Positions 47,590-61,355 of a stretch of 64,000 bases of DNA are shown piece after piece; the stretch's first letter is position 1, and each line of letters opens with the position of its first letter. The stretch is from Byssochlamys sp. IMV 00236 (lineage: Eukaryota > Ascomycota > Eurotiomycetes > Eurotiales > Thermoascaceae). A program made the translations under genes and the position numbers. The notes beneath the pieces were generated by a model. It made no database searches. It had not been told where the DNA came from and saw only the letters and a program-made list of their open reading frames with translations. The stretch covers positions 485-64,484 of the forward strand of contig MSJH02000714.1 of the NCBI GenBank assembly GCA_001931875.2. The letters run 5' to 3'.

Positions 47590-48824
47590 TTTCGAAGAGA
47601 AAAATGCCTAACGAACGTAGAAAGAAAGGAATTGGCCACTGAGGGCCTTGCTTGATTGGATGAATAGCCTCAAGTGTACATAATTACACAGATGGTTACA
47701 CAGTTTGATAAAAGCGTATGCACTGCACTTTATCCATCTCGATGGGGGTTGCTCTTTCCCATGCAGTTTCCGGAGTACCCCTCCGGTGCGTCTGGATTCC
47801 TCAAGATCGATTTGGAGCATGAAAATTCTTCCTTGGAAAGAAGAAGACATGTTTCTCTCCATCCTGCAACCCATGGATATCTGGATATGAGAAGCACCCG
47901 TCTGGCGCAGCTCTCGACTGAACAGATAGAGACGAACGTCTGGCGGTTGAGTCAGGGGCTGCGCTATTGGTCAGCCGGTGGGCCACTAACGTCGCACTAC
48001 GCCGTTGCGAGGCGCGCCATCTGTGGCTGGGCAGGGCCAATGAAAAGCTCCAAAACTGACCGAGCCACACGCCGAGATATCGGGAGTTCCCGTTCGGAAC
48101 GGAGGATGCAATCCATGGTACTTGGCCAGCAGGTTGGCGCGCGCCATGTTGTGTGTCTTGCACGCTAGAACGTTCATGAAAATGACATGATAGGCTTCCA
48201 CGGGGTTCCCCAATTTAGAATGATCACTGCCTAAGAAGGCTTACTATCTCGAGATCGATGTTGTCTTTGTCCAGCTGAAAACATGAGCTACCTTTTAATT
48301 AGGATAACAGGTAGCTACTGCTGCATGGGACATGGTATGTATCAAGTACTAATTATACTGTGTGCCATTCAAGTTCTTATTTGAATACACAAAGAAACCA
48401 TGTCATCATCAACAGTCTTCCGGTTAATATACGCAGCTCTGCACTGCCATTGTGGCTGAAAAAGGAAATATGGGGTATGGAGCGGGCCCACGTATTTATG
48501 GATCATTCATCTCTCTAACTGTTACTAACAGTGCTATAGTTACTGGAATAATAATAGATTCACTGCTAATTAGTTAGCAAACTAGTAGTTGGTGACAACC
48601 ACAGACTTTTGAGTCAGCGGATCTGCCAAGCAGCCCAGCAGTCTGTCTAGTGTCTTGGGGTTCAGCTTGCGGTATTTAAATAGAGGGGCTGTCTTCTGGA
48701 TTTCAAGAACCCTCCAGCACTCTGACACTTTTATTGCATATTGAATCTTCCAACACTTTGACTCGATCATATCATATCATATCATATCAGATACAGCGCA
48801 CGGATACGATAGTACTCAGAAACC
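47590..48824. other. Divergent intergenic region
   Basis: About 1.2 kb separating the hydrolase from the WW-protein gene. No domain-bearing frame. An ATCAT microsatellite lies just before the WW-protein start. Confidence 0.55.
48766..48789. repeat. ATCAT microsatellite in the leader of the WW-protein gene
   Basis: Four perfect ATCAT units plus a partial fifth, 36 bp before the start codon. Confidence 0.85.
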
Positions 48825-49767
48825 ATGTCGTTCTTAAAGAAGTTTGAAGATATGAACCTCTTCAACAAGCACGAGGAGAGACAAGAAGGTATGTATACAA
48901 ACCCTCGATCGAGACGTTAACACCCGAAACAACCACGCTCTTCATTCCCTCTTTCTATCATATTCTCTATGAAGCCGAACTAACACCCTTCTACCAGTCT
49001 CTCGCGGCTACGACTCCTACGGCCGTCCTCCACCACCCCCTCCCCAGCAACCCTACGATGCTCCCTACGGCCAGCAGCAGCCATACAGCCAGCCCGGATA
49101 CGGCCAACCTTCCTACCCTCCTCCACAGCAGCAGCCCTACGGCGCTCCTCCTCCCTCATACCGTCCTCCCCCCGTCGCTCCCCCACCACTCCCCGCTGGC
49201 TGGATCCAGCAATGGGATTCATACAGCCAGCGTGCCTTCTACGTTGACCAATCCACCGGCCGTTCGCAATGGGAGGCACCCTACTCGCCCGGCTACGACG
49301 CTCCTCGCGCTGAGCCTTATGGAGGTGGCTATGCCCCTCCGGCTGGTCCCCCGCCAGGCGAGTATTACGTCGAGGAGAAGAAAGAGGAAAAGCACAGCGA
49401 CACAGGCAAGATTGTCGCTGCGGGAGCGATAGGAGTGGCTGCTGGTGCGATTGGTGGTGCTCTGTTGGAGCATGAGTTTAGTATGTTTCCACCCTCGCTA
49501 ACATGAATACCTTTCTTTTGTGTCTTCGTGTTATATTATGTTATCACACGGAATTATCTAGTAGATGATGAATGAGTATTAACTAACTATATCAACTTCA
49601 CAGACGAAGAAAGAGAAGAAGGCGAGGAAGAAGGACGCGCAGAAGAGCGCGCAGCAGAGTACTCTGCTCCTCCTGAGTACCCGCCCTCTGCGTCGAGCAG
49701 TGACGTCGAAGATCTGCAGGAGGCGAGAGAAGAGTACGAAGAAGCGTATGAGGAGGTGTATGACTAA
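48825..49767 (+). CDS. WW-domain protein with glycine zipper
   Basis: Three exons (48825-48888, 48998-49480, 49604-49767) give 236 residues. A Pro/Gln/Tyr-rich N-terminal region leads into one WW domain at about residues 86-116 (LPAGWIQQWDSYSQRAFY, then SQWEAP), with both signature Trp at 90 and 113. WW domains bind Pro-rich peptides. A glycine-zipper-like helix (IVAAGAIGVAAGAIGGALL) follows near residues 147-166, and the tail is strongly acidic with repeated Glu. It may tether Pro-rich partners to membranes or assemblies. I know no defined pathway for it. Exon 3 begins in phase 1 and gives EFNEEREE. Confidence 0.88.
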
Positions 49768-50124
49768 GTTGATGGGAATGAGATTGACGCATGTCAGATA
49801 GATAGATAGATGATATCTACAAGATGATGGTGTCATTGATTAGAGATCGAGTGGTTGTTAGATACATCCCATAGACATTTACTCCTATTAATCTGGGGAA
49901 GTGAATTCGAGAGATGCTAACCATCTTATTTTGTGCTTGTTTCTTACTCCATTATGCAGCTAGGTTGATAATTTTTTCAATGGCATAGATATTATGTACA
50001 TTGGAAGATAGATAGATGCTAACATGCGACATCCCTCATCGAGGCAGAAACGCTTTCAGATGTGAAATTCAGCAATAAAACCAACAGATAACATCTCCAC
50101 ATGCATATGTACAATGAGATGCGT
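49768..50124. other. Convergent 3-prime region
   Basis: About 360 bp between the WW-protein stop and the hexosaminidase stop, AT-rich with GATA-type repeats (ATAGATAGATAG near 49797); no gene. Confidence 0.65.
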
Positions 50125-53028
<2,904 letters not shown>

Positions 53029-54589
53029 ATGAGCACCATAAGGCCCCTGATTCCTCGTTTGTCCACCTTGCTTCGCAAGAAACCGTTTCCCACGCCTTCT
53101 CCCGGGCTACCTTTATGGCCCGGCATACTAGTTGATGAAGAGATCTCGCCAGTATACGATTCCAAGTACTTCTACCCAGCCAAGCCTGGAGAGGTCCTTG
53201 ATGATCGTTACCAAATCCTGGTCAAGGTTGGCTGGGGCGTGTCTTCCACAGTATGGCTCGCGCGTGATTTGGAAGCGTAGCCGTCGATGATTTCTATTCA
53301 ATTCGAAGTTCTCTCTCTCTAACAGACATACAGACATACTGAAGAGCCCGAGCATGTGGTAACACTGAAAATCGTCAATAACAATGCCGGTTCCGCTGGT
53401 CGTGAGCGCGAGGTTGAAGAGCACATCTCCACGTCAGACCCATCACATCGCGGTCGCTCACTTATTCGAACGTTAGTAGACTTTTTTGAAATCAAAGGCC
53501 CGGGAGGTCCTCATTCGTGTCTTGTGTACCCGCCTATGAGAGAGCCATTATCGATGTATCAGCGGCGCTTTCACGATAGAAAGATGCCACTGCCTCTCAT
53601 TAAAACTTACATTCGTGGTCTTCTTACGGGGCTTGAATATCTTCACAAAAGATGCAGGATAGTTCATACGGGTAAGTTCATCTTCGGCTTTGCTTCCCGC
53701 CTGTAATACTGAGCCCGGGTGACTGTCTAGATCTCAAGCTTGAAAACATCATGGTATCATTCGAGGATCCAACGGTGCTTGCTGATTTCATGGATTCTCA
53801 GCTTGAAAACCCGCTGGCTTTCAAGATTGATTCGACGGGACGACTAGTGTATCAGTCCCGTAACGACTTTGGGCCACTCAAAAGCTTGAGAAGTATACCA
53901 CAGCTTGTCGACTTTGGCTTGGCAACCAGACTCGAGGAAGACGACGACTGGGGCGTCTGGCCTATCCAGCCAGACCACTATCGGGCGCCAGAGGTGGTAC
54001 TGGGTATAGGATGGCAAATGCCTGCGGATATTTGGAATTTTGGTGTTCTGGTGCGTGCCGTGGTTCTTTAATGTTGTTGTATCCACTAATGCCAGTCCAG
54101 TTGTGGGATATGATTGGAGGCAGAGAGCTGTTTCGACATATCCATGATCAACAAGGTCGCTACGATGCTAAACTACACATCGCCGAAATGGTAGCTTTAC
54201 TTGGTCCACCCCCTCCGGAGATCATACAAAGGTATGAATACATGCGAGAGTACTCGTGGCCGGAGCCTGTCAGACGAGAAGACGGCAGAGTATGCGAGAC
54301 CGCGGAGGAGTACTTCGGTGGCCCATTCTTTGACGATAATGGTATTACTGGGTTTCCTATTTCCAACGAATTATTCTCGGACTCACGAAACATCTTAGGT
54401 CGCTTTCTCTACGAAGATCTGATCCCCGACCGGAACCTGGACGACACAGCTTCCTTCCTTGAGGGAGAGGAGAGGGAAGCGTTTCTGGATCTCGCCAAGG
54501 GAATGCTTGTCTGGCATCCAGATGCGAGAAAAACGGCAGGCGAACTGGCGAGGCATGCTTTTCTTCAACCAAAGAAACCAAGTGCCTGA
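53029..54589 (+). CDS. SRPK-like protein kinase
   Basis: Four exons (53029-53276, 53334-53671, 53731-54050, 54101-54589) give 464 residues. The kinase domain starts with KPGEVLDDRYQILVKVGWG and VSSTVWLARDL. Lys95 (VTLKIV) is the probable ATP lysine. The catalytic loop is HTDLKLEN with Asp196, and the DFG is at 256-258 (QLVDFGLATR). As in SR-protein kinases, the domain is split by a spacer, here about 40 residues between DLKLENIM and DFG. RAPEVVLG and DIWNFGVLLWDMIGGRELF are also SRPK-like. Fungi have many lineage-specific SRPK-like kinases, often of unknown target. The first donor is GTAGCC in GC-GTAG context; the frame and sequence logic support it. The catalytic residues appear intact. Confidence 0.85.
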
Positions 54590-55326
54590 TTCCTGGAAGA
54601 GTTTTCCAGCGGAATGACTCCACATCGTGATTGATCCCAGTTCGGCGGTGCCATCAGATGACCGGTCGAAGAATTCACGTAATTGCCTCGCCAATCTTAC
54701 ACTGCGAAGAAATGCTCTATGTATAGATATGCAAAGTGCACTACGGCCTTTCATGATACAATCCACTCCAATAGCAATTTCGACACGTGATGGCTATCTC
54801 TGAGTTGGTGAATAACCCTCTTGCAACATACAGCACACCGCAGAAGCTACAGCAGTTAGCCAGCAGAAAGGTCTGCAAAATGGTATCTCTCATGTTCCGA
54901 CCACTCATTCACCAATTTCGACATAGATAGATGGCTACTCCACAGATCCTATCAAACTGTAGAAAGCACTCCATGATATCCCGGTATTGTACGGAGTAGT
55001 ACGGAGTACTAGAGTCTAGACTTGAGTACGGTTAATAGCACCGGCCGGAACAATCGACTGCCGATCAACCCCGGATATTTTCCTGTTGGGTCCGGGGTTT
55101 GCAATGCGGGGGAATTGGCGCGCCGATCACTACTGCTTCCGCAACGCAATGAGTAGTTGAGCTGTAGCTGAGCTCCTCCTTCGATGCTTTAAGGCTGAGG
55201 GGCCAGTCACTTCGCGATGTGTGCGGAGACGCTGAGCAGTAGTTTTCGTGGGTAAAGTCCCAGCAATCTGTCGTGATACATTCCATATACATCCCCAATT
55301 TTATCAGGCAGTGGGTTTACTTCACA
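54590..55326. other. Intergenic region with TACGGAGTA repeats
   Basis: No gene. Two TACGGAGTA words lie almost adjacent at 54990-54998 and 55000-55008, continued by ACTAGAGTCTAGA. Promoter of the permease gene. Confidence 0.6.
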
Positions 55327-57366
55327 ATGGAATCGTCAAAACCCACCAACGAGAAGGTGGAGGATGCGCGGTCACAGTTGTCCGCCATTGATAGCGACCG
55401 GGAACAGCGGTTAACAAGAAGCCTTCTTTTTAAGCTTGACACAAGGTATCATCAAATTGATATGGCTCTTCTATCTGTCTAACTACAGGACAGGATCCTC
55501 CCTATGCTGGCTCTGCTGTTTCTGTGTTCCTTCCTTGATCGCACAAATGTTGGCAATGCGAAGATTATTGGTCTTGAGAAAGACGTCAACATCACTGACC
55601 ATCAATACGATGTCGGATTGGCTGTTTTCTATTTGACATACGTTTGCAGGTCTGTGGGACCATCTGTCGCTGACAGCCCCCCGATTGTTCAATCGATGGC
55701 TCTAACAGGTTGATGCAGTGAACTACCGAGTAATCTGGCCATAAAGAAAGTATCGCCAAAGATATGGCTACCACTGCTGACGATCGTTTGGGGCATTATG
55801 ACGATGTGCTTGGGCTTCGTCCGGAACTTTGCTGGCTTTGTTGCCGTTAGAGCACTTCTTGGAGTTGCAGAAGGCGGATTACTGCCTGGAATGGTACGCA
55901 TTCATTACCGCCAGATAAATTGCTACTCGACAAGGGTCACACTGACTTATATTCAAGGTCTTGTACCTGTCGTCTTTCTATCGACGGAGTGACTTGGCGC
56001 TGCGCATCGGCTTATTCTATACAGCAGCATCATTATCAGGAGCTTTTGGCGGTAAGAACCACAACGATATGGCAAGGACATGGGCAAGAAAGAGGCTAAC
56101 TATTCTAGGCCTTCTTGCTTGTGGACTAGCCATGATTGGACCACGCGGCGGCCTGGGAGGTTGGAGATGGATTCTCATAATTGAAGGTCTTCTGGTGAGC
56201 GCGCTTATCTTCTATTTTCACGAACCTCTTTGATGGATTAACCAGGGTAGACCGTCACCTGTGGTATGCTGAGCTTCATTGTGCTACCAAACAGCATAGA
56301 CACCGCCCGGTTCTTGAAGCCAGACGAGCGGATATTCGCGAAAGAAAGACTGGCGCGCGATCGACCATCGGCTCTCGAAGCAGAAGCGTGGGTTCACTTC
56401 TTCGTATTGTAGTATGTACTTGAGAGAGTCTGACTTTAAAACAGTGTTGTCGCAGATGAACATGAAAGATTGGACTGGAAGGAAGTAAAAAGAGGTATTC
56501 TGGACCTCCAGATGTGGCTCTCTGCAACTGCGTACTTCTCTATTCTCGCTGGCCTGTATTCCTTTGGCCTTTTCGTATGTGAAAAACTCCCTGCCTTTGC
56601 ATGAGAAACTGCTAATTGCCAGTAGTTACCAACTATAATTAACGAACTCGGCATAACGAAAAATGCAAACGACACCCAGCTCTGGACTGTCATCCCTTAC
56701 GCTGTGGCAGCTGTCATTACAGGTGAGTGTGGTATATACCCGATAGCCACCAACAAGGCTAATCAATTTTGTTATATTTGAGTCCTCGTCGCTTTTATTT
56801 CGGACCGTCTTCGCCTACGTGGTGTTATTATGCTCTTCGTCCTTCCTATAGCCATTGTCGGATATGCCGTTATTGCTAACGTTGATAACCCACATGTCAA
56901 ATACGGCATGACCTTTCTTATGGCCACCGGCATGTACGCAAGCGTGCCCTGTATTTTGGTTTGGAACTCGAACAACTCAGCCGGGCACTACAAGCGAGCC
57001 ACTACGTCTGCTATGCAATTGGCAATAGCGAACTGCGGTGGCTTTGTCGCAAGTAAGATTCACCTATCTAAGAACTTCCAACTCCAAGTAGACTGACTGT
57101 CCCTCAATAGCATTCAACTATCCCACGAAAGACGCACCACAATACCATCGTGGGCACACTATCATTCTTGGCCTGCTGGTATTTTCATGGTTCATGTAAG
57201 TAGGATTACTACATCTGGACTATCAGTTGCTAATAATCCGCCTTGCAGGATACTATTCAACGTTTTATACTGCGCGAAGATCAATAAGGATAAAAGACGA
57301 GGCAAATACGATCAGTACAGAGGATACAATGACGATAGAGATCCTGCATTTGTCATGATACTTTGA
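55327..57366 (+). CDS. MFS transporter, DAL5/allantoate-permease type
   Basis: Eleven exons splice cleanly into 488 residues: 55327-55445, 55494-55649, 55719-55893, 55958-56051, 56109-56194, 56251-56387, 56445-56574, 56626-56722, 56783-57052, 57111-57195, 57249-57366. It is a plasma-membrane symporter of the anion:cation family, which takes up allantoate, vitamins or organic anions. ILPMLALLFLCSFLDRTN and NVGNAKIIGLEKD form helix 1 and its loop. ELPSNLAIKKVSPKIW, RALLGVAEGGLLPGMV and YRRSDLALRIGLFYTAA are the family hallmarks. The second half has VPCILVWNSNNSAGHYKRA and SAMQLAIANCGGFVA. No stop or frameshift remains once all introns are placed, so it is intact despite looking fragmented in raw frames. 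The substrate is unknown. Confidence 0.88.
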
Positions 57367-58616
57367 ACCTGGAGCCATTTGTTTACTGCCCAAGATATGT
57401 GGTCAGCATTTGCATGGTCTCTTTAACTTACATGATGAAGGGCAACTGTAATGGCAATAATGTGTCGAACAAGTGAATATGTATACATCTAATCAGCGAA
57501 TATACAGTTACAATAATCCGGACATGTGGTGAAGAGATGTGAGCATGCTGCGAGTTCGTTAACTTCCTGACATAGAGCAAATCCATCACCGATAGTTTTC
57601 TATTCACCCAAAAAAAAATCGAAAACGATGAATTCTCAGCTTGCGTATCATCCTAGACCCCAATGGAATCTATGTTCCATTAACTCCTACACTACCGGGA
57701 TCCGACCAGTCCGTTGCCGATGAAGCTCCCAGCGGAGATAAGAGCCAGCCGCACCTAAGTATAGGTATGCAGTAAATCTGTCTGGAAGATCCGACAGATG
57801 ACAGGGGAAGTTAGTATCAAATACTAACTTCCCCTGTCGACAAGAAGTCAGCCTTCTGGTCCGGCCGCCTATCACCTTCCCACCATCACTCCCAACTTTT
57901 CCATCACTGTGTCTTTCCCACCACTCTACCATTCCCACCACTCTATCACTGCCAAGGGTCAATAATCCGAATACAAATCACCATGGAAGTAGGTTCTGTG
58001 ACCTTGACACTTGCTAAAATTTCCCTTCCCTGAAAGTTATATCTGGAGCGAAGCTCGCTGAGCTTGAATTCTCTAGCAACTACCTCAGCCTATTTATCTC
58101 TGTGGATAGAGCTAGAAGGCGTGGGAGAAGAAACACGACAACAGGCCTGCTTGTAGGCAGGCTCCAACATTATATAGTCCCTTCAAAGTTCGCAGTATCC
58201 TGCCCCCGCCTTCGATGTCCAGTCCATTTTTAAATCAGGAGCATGTTGCATCATGCAGTCCCCAATGCGGGCAGAAAACTTGTTATGATCCATTACGCGG
58301 GACATGGAGGTCCAAGTAATATAAATTAGCTTGTCCCTTGCAAACGGCACAGGAATAAAATTCTCTAGTTACCTACAGCTTCCTGTTCAACATTACTACC
58401 AAACTTACTTATTATTAGCCTCTGGGTTTCGTTTTTCTTTCCGTCGGACTTGAACTTCTTTATCGAATTCGAGCTGAGAATTGAGTCGCTTGATATTTAT
58501 TGTCATATTAGATTGCTGCTATAAGCTTTTTCTATCATCTCGCGACATCCGCGATAATATACGCATTGTTGAGCTACTGTCAGCAGGTGACTCTCGCGAT
58601 CCAATCGCTTTCAACG
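57367..58616. other. Intergenic region with a perfect hairpin
   Basis: About 1.2 kb with no supported gene. It contains a perfect 18-bp hairpin (57800-57838) and CCACTCTACCATTCC-like repeats near 57915-57950. AT-rich after 58100. Confidence 0.55.
57800..57838. repeat. Perfect 18-bp inverted repeat with 3-nt loop
   Basis: The left arm GACAGGGGAAGTTAGTAT (57800-57817), the loop CAA and the right arm ATACTAACTTCCCCTGTC (57821-57838) are exactly complementary. There is no poly-T tail that would suggest a bacterial-type terminator. In fungi such a stem could be a transposon end, a foldback element or a transcript hairpin. Confidence 0.95.
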
Positions 58617-59291
58617 CCGGGACAAGGCATTCGTTCACGTCAAAATTTATTCGCCAAAGTCCACAACGAGGGTGGCGAACGATGGATATAAGAAGGGAAA
58701 AAAGCCGGTCTTATCCTGGGGGACCCAGACTTCCAAGCGTACGTGCAGAACATTGGTGCCAGGGCCCCGATCCTCAGTAAACGGATTTTGTTCAAGGTGC
58801 CATTGGCACAGCAGGAGCATGTCTGTTCTACAGAATATCCAGGAGGATCAAAGCTGACCCGTCGGTCTGAGTCGGCGGTGAATATGTCTTTGGTCTCCTT
58901 TCTACAAGCTCTGACGATGGTAGCTGTGCTGCTTGGCAGTGAGTGGAACGCCGATAGAATTCCACTGCGAGCGGACTTTGAGGGCCAGGCAGGCAGCTTC
59001 ACGGCTGTTACAGATGGCCAGCTCCAAGACATAACGAGCAAACGGATTCTGGCACTCATCGAGTGCAAACGCGGGGAAAGGGACAAGCACAGTCCTCAGG
59101 TGAAGATGCAGGAGACGGCAGAAATGGTCGCTTGGATCAAGGAATATCCGGATCCTATCTCGAGACTCTGGTGAGTACCACTCGATGTGTCCTTGTGGAG
59201 AAATATAGCTAATGGAACAAGGCGAGCTCTCATCTCGCAGGACGGCGATGGAATCGACATCTCGCACGCCGGCCCCCAGAAAGGAGGGTAG
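58617..59291 (+). pseudogene. Decayed gene with a PD-(D/E)XK-like segment
   Basis: One frame runs from 58617, is broken by TAA at 58689-58691, and then continues to 59170. A 51-nt intron (59171-59221) leads to a short last exon ending in TAG at 59291. The segment FTAVTDGQLQDITSKRILAL and then IECKRGERDKHSPQVKMQET shows an Asp followed by Glu-Cys-Lys in a setting like the PD-(D/E)XK nuclease fold. LILGDPDFQAYVQNIGARAP precedes it. The protein is probably truncated at both ends. The family call rests on motif shape alone; the stop argues that it is no longer functional. Confidence 0.5.
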
Positions 59292-59296
59292 CGATT

Positions 59297-59313
59297 CCTA
59301 CCTACCTACCTAC
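59297..59313. repeat. CCTA microsatellite
   Basis: Four CCTA copies plus C, just after the decayed gene. Confidence 0.8.
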
Positions 59314-60221
59314 ATACCGATGACACAAGAAGTCCCGAAATTATATATGCATCGATTCATCAATAGACAGGGATAGAATCTTTCAGATGGTATATATCAT
59401 CACCGGTCTTCAACAATCATCGCCAACAAAAAACTGGCTTAATTGCTTTTCCATTAAACAAATCTTCAAGAACTAATGTCCATCACTCCCTCTCGAGTAC
59501 AGTCTCGGGTCTTTTAGCAACATTTTCTGTGCATATCTCCCATGATTTCACGAGAGAACTAGAAAGTCTTCCTGGATGGTTAGAAGAATCACCACGAGCC
59601 AAGAGCTCTAATCTCATGCTCAAGAGCGTCAAAGTCATAAATTCGATGCTTTTTATATCTAAAGTCGACCAGAAATAAATATTCTATGCGGATTCAGGGA
59701 GTCATAGGGGGCCACCCTCATTAGCGAGAATTACACAACGGACTTCGATTGGCTATTCAACGGTACCTCAAGTTCTCCAGACACTCACAAGCGGCCGAAC
59801 GAATGGGTATTCATTCAACCTCCATTTACCTGATTCGCTTGACCTCTGTCATCGAGACGGGACATCCCCTCCTCTTATGCTCAGTCAATCGTATCTCTGA
59901 AACAGCCGAGTAAATCCTCATCGTGCCAGCCTCGTTTTACTCTCCCACTTCTTACTTCTATATTGGCCGCCACATATTGCCAGCAGTATTCCTCCTCTAA
60001 AACCTTCTTTTTATAGCCTCCATGGCCTCTACTCCGTCTATTCCGGCTTCAGACCCTTCAATAGAGTTTAAAGCTACATCCCAAATGGCTGCTATCCCGC
60101 CGATAAAGATGCTGCGCGCATCTTTAATCTTTAGCTAAAATTATTGCTGACTTCTTATCTGACTTTAGCGCGATCCTTAATGGCCCTTATATATCTATAC
60201 GTGCTCTCTTTTTTAGATGGT
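59314..60221. other. AT-rich noncoding stretch
   Basis: No supported gene. An ATG at 60022 opens about 38 codons (MASTPSIPASDPSIEF) before a stop; it may be the start of the decayed gene that follows, in another frame. Confidence 0.5.
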
Positions 60222-60774
60222 AAAATGAAGACAAACTGACTCGATTTGTTGCCGGATATCGATATCCGCGATACATACTCGTTCTTTTAGAAAGCCCCAA
60301 AAAAAGAGAAGCAGGCCTGGTTCGCCGTCTGCAGCACTCCTAATAAAAACTGGGTTAATAATTTGCATTGGGATACGAGCTGCTGGCATATTTAAGATAT
60401 TGCGGTGATTCCTTTCGAAGTTGGGACTGGCAAGAACTTGATTAAGCATCTAGGACTATAATCCCAGAGATTTAGCCAGGCAGAGGCCCCATGAGTTCCT
60501 CCTTTCCCCGCAGAGGGCCGTTTATGAGTACGCGAGAGGACGAGGGGAGCTCGCCTTATTCTGGCATTCGACCAACCGAGCTTTCTCGGGACTGGACCAG
60601 TGCCTTCCCTCGACCTTGGGCTGGCTGTGCGATATGGTCAGCGTTGGAGACGTCCCGCTGGCGGAGAATGATCCGCGATTGAACCATTGTGTGAAGATCA
60701 CCAGGAACTCGCGCAGCAAAGCGATCCTCCGAATCTACAAAGGAGAACGACCCTGCAGCCTACGAAAAGAATGA
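60222..60774 (+). pseudogene. Decayed gene with RIP-like stop codons
   Basis: One frame (60222-60500) is strongly protein-like but is broken by stops at 60237 (TGA), 60288 (TAG), 60393 (TAA) and 60459 (TAA). Segments between stops include LPDIDIRDTYSFF, EKQAWFAVCSTPNKNWV and NLHWDTSCWHI. A second frame continues from about 60480 to a TGA at 60772 with RAVYEYARGRGELALFWHST and LNHCVKITRNSRSKAILR. Each stop could arise from CGA, CAG or CAA by a single C-to-T change, the pattern left by repeat-induced point mutation. The family is not recognised. Confidence 0.45.
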
Positions 60775-60927
60775 AGATCGAATGTCAGCGATCAACTATT
60801 ACCTGTTACGAAATCATCATGTCCGACTTCCATAATATGAGAAGGTTATCAACGAGCAGTCCATGGCCACCCTTACTGGAATGTTTCAACTGACTCATTT
60901 ACTTTAAGCTTCACAGCGTAAGGAATA

Positions 60928-61355
60928 GAATTCTACGTGCCTGTAAAGATCCTTGCTATTATAGCAAATGTAGGAACATCTCAGACACCAGAAGTAAGTT
61001 CTGTTCAACTTAAGTTAGAATCCCGCTGTGAAAAATCCTCGCTAATACTCCGTAGGCCTACCTGTGGGCTGTCGATCTTTATGACAGGAGCAGTATGAAA
61101 CCTGATCTGTATGGAATATTGCGTTCGAATCGCAGAGAAGTGTACAAAGCCGACACGGACGGTGAGAAAATGTTGGCCCTCATCGAAGGGTTCGAGGTCA
61201 AGTCTCAAGCGGAAGGGAAGGCCTTAATGGCCAAGCACGACGACATTTGCAAGTGGGCACGGAGTGTAATCGGAGTAACACTGAAGCATGTGCCGCGCAC
61301 AATGGTCTCATTTAGGGACTCGGCGTGGCGACGCTGTATCAAGCAGTACATGTAA
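60928..61355 (+). pseudogene. Two-exon coding fragment, family unknown
   Basis: A frame beginning near 60928 (EFYVPVKILAIIANVG) ends at a GTAAGT donor at 60994. It joins in phase 0 to 61056, giving TPE-AYLWAVDLYDRSS and 100 further codons to a TAA at 61353-61355. It has no start codon and stops lie just upstream, so it is incomplete or 5-prime decayed. Composition is protein-like and helix-rich. It may belong with the preceding remnants as parts of one old locus. Confidence 0.35.
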
